The position numbers were made by a program, and so were the translations under genes. A stretch of 64,000 nucleotides of DNA from Thermococcus zilligii AN1 (GTDB lineage Archaea; Methanobacteriota_B; Thermococci; Thermococcales; Thermococcaceae): positions 310,001 to 374,000 of the forward strand of contig NZ_AJLF01000001.1 in the NCBI RefSeq assembly GCF_000258515.1. Direction: 5' to 3'. Shown here piece by piece: positions 1-7,815 of this stretch. A model generated the notes under the pieces. The model worked only from the letters and a program-made list of their open reading frames with translations. It was not told where the DNA came from and searched no databases. Each line of letters opens with the position of its first letter. Within the stretch, counting starts at the first letter, position 1.

Positions 1-2819
1 AGTCGGAGATTGAGAAAACTGAGGAGGCACTCAAAAATCTTGTGGCGGAGATAATAGCAAAGGAGAGGGAGCTCTCGTCTGTTGAGGGAGAACTTGAGGA
101 GAAAAGCGGGGGCGGAATCCTTGAAGTAAACAGAAAGATCAGCGAGGTTAAGTCCAGGCTTGAGGTGGCCAGAAGAAACATCGAGAGCGCCCAGAAGGAG
201 ATAGAGGAAAGCCAGAGGAGACTTGTAAAGGCCAAGGAAGAGCTTAAGCGGGTTTCGGATGAAATAGAGAAGAGCACGGGTGCGATAGCGAGGTGGGGCA
301 AGCGCAGGGAAAAGCTGGTGGCTGATATAAAAGAGAAGGAAACGGCCAGGAATGAGCTGTTGGTTAAACTCGGTGAGATAGACAGGAGCTACGCGATCGC
401 CAGGGAGGAGTTCGACAGGGTCGCTGGGGAGCTCGATGAGGCCAGGAGGGAGCTCTACACGAGGGAGACTGAGGTGAAGAAGTTCGAGGAGGAGATAGAG
501 AGGGCCAGGGCTAAAATAGTCCAGGCAACGGTCAGGAAGAAGGCCCTGAAAGAGGCAGTAGAGGAGTCCAGAAAGGCCTTGGAGGCCAAGAAGTCTGAAC
601 TTGCTGAGATAGAGGGCAGGATGGAAAGGGCACAGGTCCGTCTTAAGAAAGCGGAGAAAGAGCTTGAGGAGAGAACAAAGGCATTGAAGAAGGTTGAAAA
701 AGAGCTGGAGGGGGCAAAGGAAGAGCTTATCAAGGCGGAGGCCCAGACTGAGGTCAGGGGGAACAGGGCAGTTGAGTTCCTCAAGTCGCAGCAGATTCCG
801 GGCCTCTACGGAACCTTAGGGGAGCTCATAAGCGTTCCGGATTCGACTTACGCTATCGCCGTTGAAGTGGCCCTGGGCGGGAACTACGATAACGTTGTCG
901 TTGAGGACGACCGTGTGGCTGAAAAGGCGATAACGCTCCTCAAAGAGAGAAAACTGGGAAGGCTGACCTTTCTGCCCCTCAACAAAATAAGGCCGAGATC
1001 AATGAGCGAGAGGCCAGAGCTTGGAACCCCTGCCATGGAGGTCGTTCAGTACGATCCAAAGTTCCAGAAGGCTGTGGCCTATGCCCTCGGGGACACGCTC
1101 ATCGTTGGTGACATGGAGGAGGCCAGAACTGTAGGCATAGGAAACGTCAGGATGGTTACCTTAGGAGGGGAACTCCTGGAGAAAAGCGGTGCCATAACCG
1201 GTGGACATTACAAACCGAGGGGGATGTTCGGCGTTAACGTGGATGAACTGAAGAAGAAAGTGGAGAGGCTGGAACGGGAGAGGGAGGCCCTTGAATCAGC
1301 GATAAACGCCCTGAAAGCTGAAATCAGGGGCATTGAAAACGAGCTCTTTGAGCTGCGCATGAGGAAGAGCGATGTGAACAAGGATCTTGAGGTACTCCAG
1401 AGGGACCTCGAGAGGCTTCTCCGCGAGGACAGGGGAATTGACGAAGAGGTCAGGAGCGCCGAGGGGGCAATAGAGTCCCTCAACGCTAAGATAGAGGAGT
1501 ACCGCGGCGAGATGGCCAAGCTCAGGGGGAGAATAGAGCGTCTTGAAAAGACCCGCGAGAAGCTGAAAAAGGCCCTTGAAAACCCAGAAGCCAGAGAACT
1601 GAACGCGAGGATCAGGGAGGTCGAAGCGGAGATAGCCAAACTCCGCGAGGAGCTCAGTGGGGTTGAGAGCAGGCTTGAAAGCCTCAACAGCATGATAAAC
1701 GGGGAACTCCTGCCAAGGAAGGCCGACCTTGAGGAGGAAATAAACGGTCTGGTGAACAGGATCAACGCCCTCAGGGCAAACATAAAGGAGAACGAGGAGG
1801 CAATAAAGAAGCTTGAGGCAGAGCTGGAGGAGCTTGAAAGGGTCGAGGAGAGAGTAAAGGAGGAACTCAGGGGGCTCCGTGAGAGGCGCGAAAGCCTTAG
1901 GAACGAAATAGCAGAACTCCGCGGGAGGAAGGACGAACTTACCAATAAGCTCCAGGAGATGAGGATCCAGGCAAACACATTGAAGATAAAACTGGCCCAG
2001 TACGAGGCTGAGTTGAAGGGGAGACAGGCTGAGCTCGGGCACTTTGACGGAAAGCTCATCAAGTCAATAAAGCCCGAGGAGATACCGGAGCCTGAAAAAC
2101 TTGAGGAGCTGAAGAAGGAAATCGAGAGGATGGAAGAGGAGATCCGCTCACTTGAGCCGGTTAACATGAAGGCGATAGAGGACTTCGAGGCCGTTGAGAG
2201 GCGCTACATGGAGCTGAGCAGCAAACGCGAGCAGGTTTTAGCGGAGAAGGAGAGTATAGAGGAGTTCATCGCTGAGATAGAAGGGCAGAAGCGTGAGGTC
2301 TTCATGAAAACCCTCAACGAGATAGCTAAGAACTTCTCCGAACTGTTCGCAAAGCTTTCGCCAGGAGGGAGCGCGAGGCTTATCCTTGAAAACACGGAGG
2401 ATCCTTTCAATGGAGGCCTCGAGATAGAAGCAAAGCCGGCGGGAAAGGACGTCAAGAGGATCGAGGCCATGAGCGGCGGCGAGAAGGCCCTAACGGCCCT
2501 GGCCTTTGTCTTCGCTATACAGCGCTACAAGCCGGCACCGTTCTACCTCTTCGACGAGATAGACGCGCATTTAGATGATGCAAACGTCAAGCGCGTTGCA
2601 GACCTCATAAAGGAGTCCTCCCAGTCGAGCCAGTTCATAGTCATAACCCTCAGAGACGTAATGATGGCCAACGCGGACAAGATAATTGGCGTAAGCATGA
2701 GGGACGGGATAAGCAGGGTGGTGTCGCTTAGCCTCGAAAAAGCCGTGAAGATACTGGAAGAGGCGAGAAAAAAGAGCCATGCCGAGCACGAGGAGATGTT
2801 CGGTCACCTGCCGGGGTGA
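1..2819 (+). CDS. smc: Chromosome segregation ATPase SMC (5' end outside window)
   Basis: SMC forms the ATP-driven ring of prokaryotic condensin that compacts and segregates the chromosome. The reading frame is open from the first base of the window, so the N-terminal Walker A head is missing and the valine/GTG near base 42 is not the true start. What remains is a long charged coiled coil, the hinge (about 770-1250 nt, including GTLGEL and SGAITGGH), the returning coiled coil, and the C-terminal head with the ABC signature AMSGGEKALTALAF and Walker B FYLFDEIDAHLDD. HEPN, MNT and scpA genes follow with gaps of a few bases or overlaps, so one operon is likely. Identification is very secure. Confidence 0.97.
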   Translation, partial: SEIEKTEEALKNLVAEIIAKERELSSVEGELEEKSGGGILEVNRKISEVKSRLEVARRNIESAQKEIEESQRRLVKAKEELKRVSDEIEKSTGAIARWGKRREKLVADIKEKETARNELLVKLGEIDRSYAIAREEFDRVAGELDEARRELYTRETEVKKFEEEIERARAKIVQATVRKKALKEAVEESRKALEAKKSELAEIEGRMERAQVRLKKAEKELEERTKALKKVEKELEGAKEELIKAEAQTEVRGNRAVEFLKSQQIPGLYGTLGELISVPDSTYAIAVEVALGGNYDNVVVEDDRVAEKAITLLKERKLGRLTFLPLNKIRPRSMSERPELGTPAMEVVQYDPKFQKAVAYALGDTLIVGDMEEARTVGIGNVRMVTLGGELLEKSGAITGGHYKPRGMFGVNVDELKKKVERLEREREALESAINALKAEIRGIENELFELRMRKSDVNKDLEVLQRDLERLLREDRGIDEEVRSAEGAIESLNAKIEEYRGEMAKLRGRIERLEKTREKLKKALENPEARELNARIREVEAEIAKLREELSGVESRLESLNSMINGELLPRKADLEEEINGLVNRINALRANIKENEEAIKKLEAELEELERVEERVKEELRGLRERRESLRNEIAELRGRKDELTNKLQEMRIQANTLKIKLAQYEAELKGRQAELGHFDGKLIKSIKPEEIPEPEKLEELKKEIERMEEEIRSLEPVNMKAIEDFEAVERRYMELSSKREQVLAEKESIEEFIAEIEGQKREVFMKTLNEIAKNFSELFAKLSPGGSARLILENTEDPFNGGLEIEAKPAGKDVKRIEAMSGGEKALTALAFVFAIQRYKPAPFYLFDEIDAHLDDANVKRVADLIKESSQSSQFIVITLRDVMMANADKIIGVSMRDGISRVVSLSLEKAVKILEEARKKSHAEHEEMFGHLPG

Positions 2820-2825
2820 GGAGGG

Positions 2826-3230
2826 GTGTTCGACAGGGAAGAGTTCGAGAGATGGCTGGCGCAGGCTGAGTATACACTGAAGAGCGCTCAAAACGATCTC
2901 TCCGCCGGGTTTTACTCATGGGCATGCTTCAAAGCACAGCAGGCAGGGGAATACGCTATGAAGGCCCTACTCTTAGGGATGGGGGTCATGGCTTATGGGC
3001 ACTCAATAAAAAAGCTCCTTGACATTTTATCCCAGTACGTCGAAGTTCCGGAGGAACTCTTCGACGAAGCGAGGCTTCTGGACAGACACTATATTCCCCC
3101 CAGGTACCCAGACGCGTATATAGAAGGGGCGCCCTACGAGTATTACGGAAAAAAAGATGCAGAGAACGCGATAGCTTCCTCAAAAAGGATTCTTGACTTC
3201 GTGCGGAGGGTTGCTGGTGAGATGGAGTGA
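2826..3230 (+). CDS. HEPN domain protein (HepT-like, toxin-side partner)
   Basis: 134 residues with the PF05168-type HEPN pattern: A-E-Y-T-L, then the helix FKAQQAGEYAMKALL and YGHSIKKLL, ending with RYPDAY. HEPN proteins paired with minimal nucleotidyltransferases act as RNase toxins or nucleotidyl-transfer substrates. An R-x4-H stretch (R83, H88) followed directly by Y89 is visible, resembling the RX4HXY signature of HepT toxins, although alignment of that stretch is by eye only. The start is GTG, 6 bases after the smc stop with GGTGAG upstream. The gene lies between smc and scpA and just upstream of its MNT partner. Whether it is an active toxin is unknown. Confidence 0.85.
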   Translation: MFDREEFERWLAQAEYTLKSAQNDLSAGFYSWACFKAQQAGEYAMKALLLGMGVMAYGHSIKKLLDILSQYVEVPEELFDEARLLDRHYIPPRYPDAYIEGAPYEYYGKKDAENAIASSKRILDFVRRVAGEME

Positions 3231-3231
3231 G

Positions 3232-3636
3232 ATGCCCTACAAACGCGATATTGAAGAGTACGTGAACGCCATCGTGGAGAAGTTAAGGCCTAAACTCGTG
3301 TTGCTCCACGGGTCGGTGGCAAAGGGGACCTTTGGGCTGGGAAGTGACGTTGACATATTCATAGTGGCCGAAAAACTTCCCAAGAACCTTAACGCCCGGT
3401 TGGAGCTACTCTACTCCCTTGACAGGACGAGGGCACCAATAGACGTCAAGGCCTATACGCCGGACGAGGTTAGGAGAATGCTCTCCAAGGGGCACCCCCT
3501 CATAATGGACGCGCTGGAGGACGGGAGGGTGCTCTACGCGGATGGGGAATATCTGGAAGAAATCCTTCGGGAGTTCAGAGAGGCGAAGAGGAGATTCCGG
3601 CGGTTTGAGAGAGGGTGGATTCGGGTTGAAGGGTGA
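3232..3636 (+). CDS. Minimal nucleotidyltransferase (MntA-like, antitoxin-side partner)
   Basis: 134 residues of the MNT/DNA polymerase beta fold. The motif GSVAKGTFGLGSDVD (residues 27-41) supplies the G-S and the first two metal-binding aspartates (D39, D41); D71 in APIDVKAY is the likely third. In characterised HEPN/MNT pairs the MNT protein neutralises the HEPN toxin by adding AMP to it. ATG 3232 is preferred over an upstream in-frame start at 3193 because that would run deep into the HEPN gene; it sits one base after the HEPN stop. The gene ends inside the start region of scpA, so all four genes are probably co-transcribed. Confidence 0.85.
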   Translation: MPYKRDIEEYVNAIVEKLRPKLVLLHGSVAKGTFGLGSDVDIFIVAEKLPKNLNARLELLYSLDRTRAPIDVKAYTPDEVRRMLSKGHPLIMDALEDGRVLYADGEYLEEILREFREAKRRFRRFERGWIRVEG

Positions 3637-3641
3637 TGAGG

Positions 3642-4301
3642 ATGGAATCCCGGTTTGAGGCGGAGATAACACCCGTTGATATACTGCTCCAGCTGGTTCA
3701 GATGGGAAAGGTCGACCCCTGGAACATCGACATAGTGGATTTAACCGAGAATTACCTGAAGATGCTCCGCGAGATGAGGGAGCTGGACCTCAGGATCTCC
3801 GCCAGGGCCATTCTGGCGGCTTCCATACTTGTCAGGATGAAAACCGAGGCACTGCTCAGCGAAGAGGATAAGGATGAAGAGGAGGAGACCGAAGAGCGCG
3901 TTAAGGTCGAGGTCGAACCTCTGGCCCCACCGATAAGGAGGAGCGAGCGCTACTACACCTTTGACGACCTGCTGGAGGCCTTAATGGACGCTCTGGAGGA
4001 GGCTGAGAGGAGGAAACCGAAGAGGAGGGAGAAGGAGGACATCGAGGAGCAGGTCTTCGTGGTGGACGATTTCCGCGTCGACATAGAGAAGCACGTCTAC
4101 AGGCTCCACGACATCGTGGTGGAGCTTTACAGGGAGAAGAGGGAGCCGATAAAGTTCTGGGAGCTCGTCTTCGATTCAAACCCTAAGATAGTTGCGAGAA
4201 CCTTCCTCTACCTCCTCTTCCTCTCAAACATGGGCAAGGTTGACCTAATTCAGGAGGAGCCCTTTGGGGAGATCCTGGTCGTTCCGCTCGGGGGCGCATA
4301 A
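3642..4301 (+). CDS. scpA: Segregation and condensation protein A (kleisin)
   Basis: ScpA is the kleisin that bridges the two SMC heads in prokaryotic condensin. About 220 residues with the typical N-terminal block FEAEITPVDILLQLVQMGK and DPWNIDIVDL, an acidic linker rich in E/D around residues 75-95, and a C-terminal winged-helix part containing KFWELVFDSNPK. Start ATG 3642 has GGTGAT four bases upstream, the spacing seen for many genes here; ATG 3636 and GTG 3633 are alternatives and overlap the MNT stop. Together with smc it makes the condensin operon, here interrupted by the HEPN/MNT pair. A GGCC stem with a CGGG loop (4306-4317) follows the stop. Confidence 0.95.
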   Translation: MESRFEAEITPVDILLQLVQMGKVDPWNIDIVDLTENYLKMLREMRELDLRISARAILAASILVRMKTEALLSEEDKDEEEETEERVKVEVEPLAPPIRRSERYYTFDDLLEALMDALEEAERRKPKRREKEDIEEQVFVVDDFRVDIEKHVYRLHDIVVELYREKREPIKFWELVFDSNPKIVARTFLYLLFLSNMGKVDLIQEEPFGEILVVPLGGA

Positions 4302-4331
4302 AGCCGGCCCGGGGGCCACCTTTTCCGCTCA

Positions 4332-4754
4332 TCACCCTCTCTCGTTCTTCTTCGCTGGCCTGAAGGTTATCGCCAGGAGGGGAGGTTCGCTCCCGATGTA
4401 GAGGCTCCCCTTTTCCCGGTTGATATAGAAGCAGTAAACGCCTTCCGGAAGCAGCTCGAGGAACTTTTCCGGAACGGTCTCTCTCACAAGCCTCCCGTCG
4501 AAGAAAACGCACTCGCAGGGGTGCTTTATCCCTTCAACTCTGCCTTTGATCTCCTCCAGCGAAAGCCTCTCGCAGTCGAGCCTGGTGCAGACGAGGCTCT
4601 TCCTTCCGTCCGTGAAAATCACGACCTTTTCGTTTATATTCGCTTTTACCGAGCGATCCAAAAACTCCCAGAGCCTGGAATAAACCAGCTCGAGCTTCTT
4701 TTTCTTTGCAAGCCTCTTGATGAGCCTTTCCTTCGCATGCCTCGTGAGGAGCAT
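4332..4754 (-). CDS. Uncharacterised protein, 140 residues
   Basis: No family recognised. The N-terminus is strongly basic ([20 protein letters not shown]), followed by mixed alpha/beta sequence with [30 protein letters not shown] and [15 protein letters not shown], so it is probably a small soluble protein. The start [14 protein letters not shown] resembles the opening of proteins that begin with a helix recognising nucleic acid, but that is only a suggestion. ATG 4754 is about 25 bp from a TATA box (4773-4784, reading leftward), so the mRNA is probably leaderless. It is divergent from the membrane protein gene at 4875 and shares the regulatory region 4755-4865. Confidence 0.7.
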   Translation of the reverse strand: MLLTRHAKERLIKRLAKKKKLELVYSRLWEFLDRSVKANINEKVVIFTDGRKSLVCTRLDCERLSLEEIKGRVEGIKHPCECVFFDGRLVRETVPEKFLELLPEGVYCFYINREKGSLYIGSEPPLLAITFRPAKKNERG

Positions 4755-4791
4755 GGTGGCGGTTGCGCTGGGGGCTTTAAACCCTTGCCGG

Positions 4792-4817
4792 CCTGCATAT
4801 GCACCTACACATGCAGG
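4792..4817. promoter_or_regulatory. Inverted repeat and 17-bp element shared with the cheR promoter
   Basis: CCTGCAT (4792-4798) and ATGCAGG (4811-4817) form an inverted repeat around a 12-bp centre. The inner 17 bp, CATATGCACCTACACAT (4796-4812), recur exactly at 45423-45439 on the other strand, upstream of the chemotaxis operon. The site lies between two divergent promoters, about 18 bp upstream of the rightward TATA box at 4835-4844 and about 8 bp upstream of the leftward TATA box. It looks like an activator or operator site. Confidence 0.6.
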
Positions 4818-4834
4818 TTATGACTATGGCAAAA

Positions 4835-4844
4835 AGTATTTAAG
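4835..4844 (+). promoter_or_regulatory. TATA box for the 4875 membrane protein gene
   Basis: AGTATTTAAG, preceded by an A-rich BRE-like stretch (CAAAA). The expected start of transcription is near 4865, giving a very short leader before the ATG at 4875. Confidence 0.55.
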
Positions 4845-4874
4845 ACTTGGCGGGAAACAAGTGGTGTGATCGAA

Positions 4875-5240
4875 ATGAAGGCCGGAACCGGGGGGTTAAA
4901 ATACGTCCTCCTCTTCACGGCGTTTTCCTCTGCCGATGCCCTAACTACCTGGCTGGGCACCCGTAGAGGGTTCGCCGAGGCCAATCCGGTGCTGGCGGAG
5001 AGGCTGTCGAGTCCCCTCCTGTTTTTTGGCAGCTTTGCGCTCTTCACGCTCCTTGGAGTGGTGGTGATAGTGCTTTCCCTCCATCTAACTAAAAGGGTCC
5101 CGGCCATGGGCTACTTCCTTGATTTATTTGTGGCCCTGAAGGCCCTCCCCGTGCTGAACAATGTTTTTGTTCTCGCTGGCCTCTCCCCACTGGAGTTAAC
5201 GGTGATGACAACGGCCCAATGGCTTTTGGGCTTCACATGA
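4875..5240 (+). CDS. Small integral membrane protein, DUF5658-like
   Basis: About 121 residues with three to four hydrophobic segments: YVLLFTAFSSADALTTWLG, LLFFGSFALFTLLGVVVIVLSL, a segment after AMGYFLDLFVALKALPV, and a C-terminal one. The first segment with A-D-A-x-T-T-W and the following G-x-x-E-x-N-P-V is the layout I associate with the DUF5658 family, whose function is unknown. ATG 4875 is chosen because the TATA box predicts transcription from about 4865; GTG 4866 in frame is an alternative. The upstream element shared with the chemotaxis promoter suggests common control. Confidence 0.7.
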   Translation: MKAGTGGLKYVLLFTAFSSADALTTWLGTRRGFAEANPVLAERLSSPLLFFGSFALFTLLGVVVIVLSLHLTKRVPAMGYFLDLFVALKALPVLNNVFVLAGLSPLELTVMTTAQWLLGFT

Positions 5241-5244
5241 GAAG

Positions 5245-5254
5245 CTTTTTATCC
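5245..5254 (+). promoter_or_regulatory. TATA box for hef
   Basis: CTTTTTATCC centred about 25 bp before the ATG at 5275, which predicts a leaderless hef transcript. No GGTG-type ribosome site precedes that ATG, which agrees. Confidence 0.5.
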
Positions 5255-5274
5255 TTCGCATCGTTTTTGGAAAC

Positions 5275-7665
5275 ATGCCCTATCTCCGCAGGGATTTAAT
5301 CGAGCCCCGCGTTTACCAGGAGGTCATCTACGCGAGGTGCAAGGAGCGGAACTGCCTCGTCGTCCTTCCCACAGGGTTAGGAAAGACGCTCATAGCCATG
5401 CTCATAGCGGATTACCGGCTCTCGAAGTACGGGGGAAAGGTTCTCATGTTGGCCCCGACAAAGCCCCTTGCGGTCCAGCACGCCGAGAGTTTTAGAAGGC
5501 TCTTCGACCTCCCTCCGGAGAAAATAAATGTGCTAACCGGCGAGCTTCCCCCCGAAAAGAGGGAGGAGCTCTGGGAGAAGAGCGTTGTGATAACAGCCAC
5601 ACCCCAGACGATTGAGAACGACGTCTTAACAGGCGGGATTTCCCTTGAGGATGTCGTTCTGCTCGTCTTCGACGAGGCCCACAGGGCCGTCGGCAACTAC
5701 TCCTACGTCTTCATCGCAAAGGAGTACCTGAAAACGGCAAAACACCCGCTTGTTTTAGGTCTAACCGCTTCACCGGGAAGCGACGAGGAGAAGATAAGGG
5801 AGATAATCAGAAACCTCGGGATAGAGCACATCGAGGTCAGAACGGAAAGCTCCCCCGATGTGAAGCCCTATGTCCACGGCATTTCCTTTGAGTGGGTCGG
5901 GGTTGACCTCCCCGAAATTTACAGGGAAGTCCGCTCAATCCTCAGGGAGATGCTGAAGGAGAGCCTCAAACCCCTCGCAAACGCTGGCCTCGTCAGTTCC
6001 GCCTCACCTGACATACCCAAGAGGGAAGTCCTACAGGCCGGTTCAAGGATAAACCATGCGCTCTCCCAGGGCGACCACTCCCTCGGTTCCCTCATGAAGC
6101 ACCAGGCGAAGGCTATGAAACTCCACCACGCCATAGAACTCCTTGAGACGCAGGGTCTGACGGCTTTGAGGGCCTATCTGAAAAAACTCCACGAAGACCG
6201 CTCCAGATCGAGCAGGGAACTCATGGAAGACCCCCGCATGAGGAAAGTGGTTTACCTCCTTGCCCAGGCAAAGGAGAGCGGAATTGACCACCCGAAGATG
6301 GAGAAGCTGAAGGAGCTCATAAGGGGCCAGCTCGGGAGAAAGCCCAACTCCAAGATAATCGTCTTCACCAACTACCGCGACACCGGGAAGAAGATCGTCG
6401 AGGAACTCAGGAGGGAGGGAATCTCGGTTGAGCGCTTCATAGGCCAGGCCAGCAGGGCCGACGACAGGGGAATGAGCCAGAGGGAGCAGAAGGAGATACT
6501 TGATAAGTTCTCTCGTGGAGAGTTCAGCGTTTTGGTGGCGACGAGCGTCGGCGAGGAGGGTCTGGACGTCCCGGAGGTTGACCTCGTGATCTTCTACGAG
6601 CCGGTGCCTTCGGCAATAAGGAGCATCCAGAGGCGCGGGAGAACGGGGCGTCACAGGCCCGGAAAGGTCGTCATCCTCATGGCGAAGGGAACGCGGGACG
6701 AGGCCTACTACTGGAGTTCGAGGAGAAAGGAGAGGGGCATGCTCGAGGCCATAAAGAAAATTGCCCGGGAGCTTGAGTCAAAAACTAAAGAGGAGCGGGC
6801 TGAAATAAGGGAAAAAGCCCCGGAGAGTGCTGATATGGGCAGGGGAAAGATAGCACCCCTGGACGCATTCCTGAAGCCGAGACGGGAGGAGTTGCCCAGG
6901 GTGAGTGAAAGTAGAGAAGGGGAAAGCCCGAATATCGAAAAAGCGGAACCCGAAGGGCCCACAGGGGAAGCCAGGGAGCCCCCAATAAAGCCGATCTTCG
7001 CTGGGAGGCCCCAGGGCATCGTCGTCTATGTTGACTCCCGCGAGCTGAAGAGCGGCGTGCCAAAGCTTCTGAAGGAGCTTGGGGCTGAGATTGAGGTCAG
7101 AACTCTGGACGTTGCCGATTACGTCGTCAGCGAGGAGGTTGGAATAGAAAGGAAGAGCGCCAACGACTTCATACAGTCGATAATCGATGGAAGGCTCTTC
7201 GACCAGGTTGAGCGGCTAAAGAAAGCCTACGAGAAGCCGGTGATAATCATCGAGGGCGAGCTTTACGGCATAAGGAACGTCCACCCCAACGCGATAAGGG
7301 GAGCTATAACGGCCGTAACGCTCGACTGGGGCGTTCCCATCCTGTTTTCCTCGGGCAAGGAGGAGACCGCCCATTTCATTTACCTGATGGCAAAGCGCGA
7401 GCAGGAGGAGAGGAAGAAAGAAGTCCGCCTCAGGAGCGAGAAGAAGGCCCTTACTTTGGCGGAGAGACAGCGCCTGATAGTTGAAGGCCTCCCGAACGTC
7501 TCAGCAACCCTGGCGAAGAGACTCCTGAAGCACTTCGGCAACGTGGAGAGGGTTTTCACCGCCACCGAGGAGGAGCTCAGGGAGGTCGAGGGAATCGGCG
7601 AGAAAAAGGCGAGGGAGATAAGGAAGGTCATTACCGCACCCTACGTCGAGGATGAGATTGAATGA
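5275..7665 (+). CDS. hef: Hef: fused superfamily 2 helicase and XPF-type nuclease
   Basis: Hef processes stalled replication forks and branched DNA in Euryarchaeota, as an archaeal relative of FANCM and XPF. In order: helicase domain 1 with Walker A LPTGLGKT (31-38) and VFDEAHR, LGLTASPGS, helicase domain 2 with VATSVGEEGLDVPEVD and SIQRRGRTGR, a polar disordered linker (about 510-580), the ERCC4 nuclease domain with VDSRE and ERKSANDF near residue 622, and tandem helix-hairpin-helix at the C-terminus (about 732-790, LPNVSATLAKRLLKHFG and VEGIGEKKAREI). At 796 residues it is slightly longer than the roughly 760 I recall for Pyrococcus Hef. The linker contains APLDAFLKP, a degenerate PCNA-binding-like motif. 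Confidence 0.97.
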   Translation: MPYLRRDLIEPRVYQEVIYARCKERNCLVVLPTGLGKTLIAMLIADYRLSKYGGKVLMLAPTKPLAVQHAESFRRLFDLPPEKINVLTGELPPEKREELWEKSVVITATPQTIENDVLTGGISLEDVVLLVFDEAHRAVGNYSYVFIAKEYLKTAKHPLVLGLTASPGSDEEKIREIIRNLGIEHIEVRTESSPDVKPYVHGISFEWVGVDLPEIYREVRSILREMLKESLKPLANAGLVSSASPDIPKREVLQAGSRINHALSQGDHSLGSLMKHQAKAMKLHHAIELLETQGLTALRAYLKKLHEDRSRSSRELMEDPRMRKVVYLLAQAKESGIDHPKMEKLKELIRGQLGRKPNSKIIVFTNYRDTGKKIVEELRREGISVERFIGQASRADDRGMSQREQKEILDKFSRGEFSVLVATSVGEEGLDVPEVDLVIFYEPVPSAIRSIQRRGRTGRHRPGKVVILMAKGTRDEAYYWSSRRKERGMLEAIKKIARELESKTKEERAEIREKAPESADMGRGKIAPLDAFLKPRREELPRVSESREGESPNIEKAEPEGPTGEAREPPIKPIFAGRPQGIVVYVDSRELKSGVPKLLKELGAEIEVRTLDVADYVVSEEVGIERKSANDFIQSIIDGRLFDQVERLKKAYEKPVIIIEGELYGIRNVHPNAIRGAITAVTLDWGVPILFSSGKEETAHFIYLMAKREQEERKKEVRLRSEKKALTLAERQRLIVEGLPNVSATLAKRLLKHFGNVERVFTATEEELREVEGIGEKKAREIRKVITAPYVEDEIE

Positions 7666-7674
7666 GGAGTTCGG

Positions 7675-7747
7675 AATGTGCCCCCGGGGAGCGAAGCGGG
7701 CTCACGGCTCGCCGAGCGCTCACCCGCCGCGGTTTCCCGGGGGCAGT
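7675..7747 (-). ncRNA. Candidate H/ACA guide RNA
   Basis: Reading leftward, a 9-bp lower stem (7736-7744 with 7680-7688, all G-C) is followed directly by ACA (7679-7677). Above it is an internal loop of 8 nt (7735-7728) and 7 nt (7695-7689), an upper stem GCGGG/CCCGC (7723-7727 with 7696-7700), then UGAG facing UGAG, which can form the tandem G.A pairs of a kink-turn, and a small GC hairpin cap. This is the architecture of archaeal H/ACA pseudouridylation guides. A TTTAAA box (7766-7771) sits about 25 bp upstream of the predicted 5' end. It occupies the hef-archaemetzincin gap, antisense to both genes. Confidence 0.6.
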
Positions 7748-7784
7748 CCGGATTGGTTTTCCCCCTTTAAAGGTTTGACGCAAA

Positions 7785-7794
7785 ACTTAATAAC
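7785..7794 (+). promoter_or_regulatory. TATA box for the archaemetzincin gene
   Basis: ACTTAATAAC preceded by CAAA, centred about 26 bp before the ATG at 7816; a leaderless transcript is predicted. Confidence 0.45.
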
Positions 7795-7815
7795 GCACCC
7801 GGGTTTTCTTAGAAT

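Noticed and set aside
1208-2167. Long minus-strand frame of 319 residues inside smc, and a 248-residue one at 1296-2042
   Set aside because: Serine- or leucine-rich translation opposite a coiled coil; mirrors of the biased codon pattern of smc, without ribosome sites or domains.
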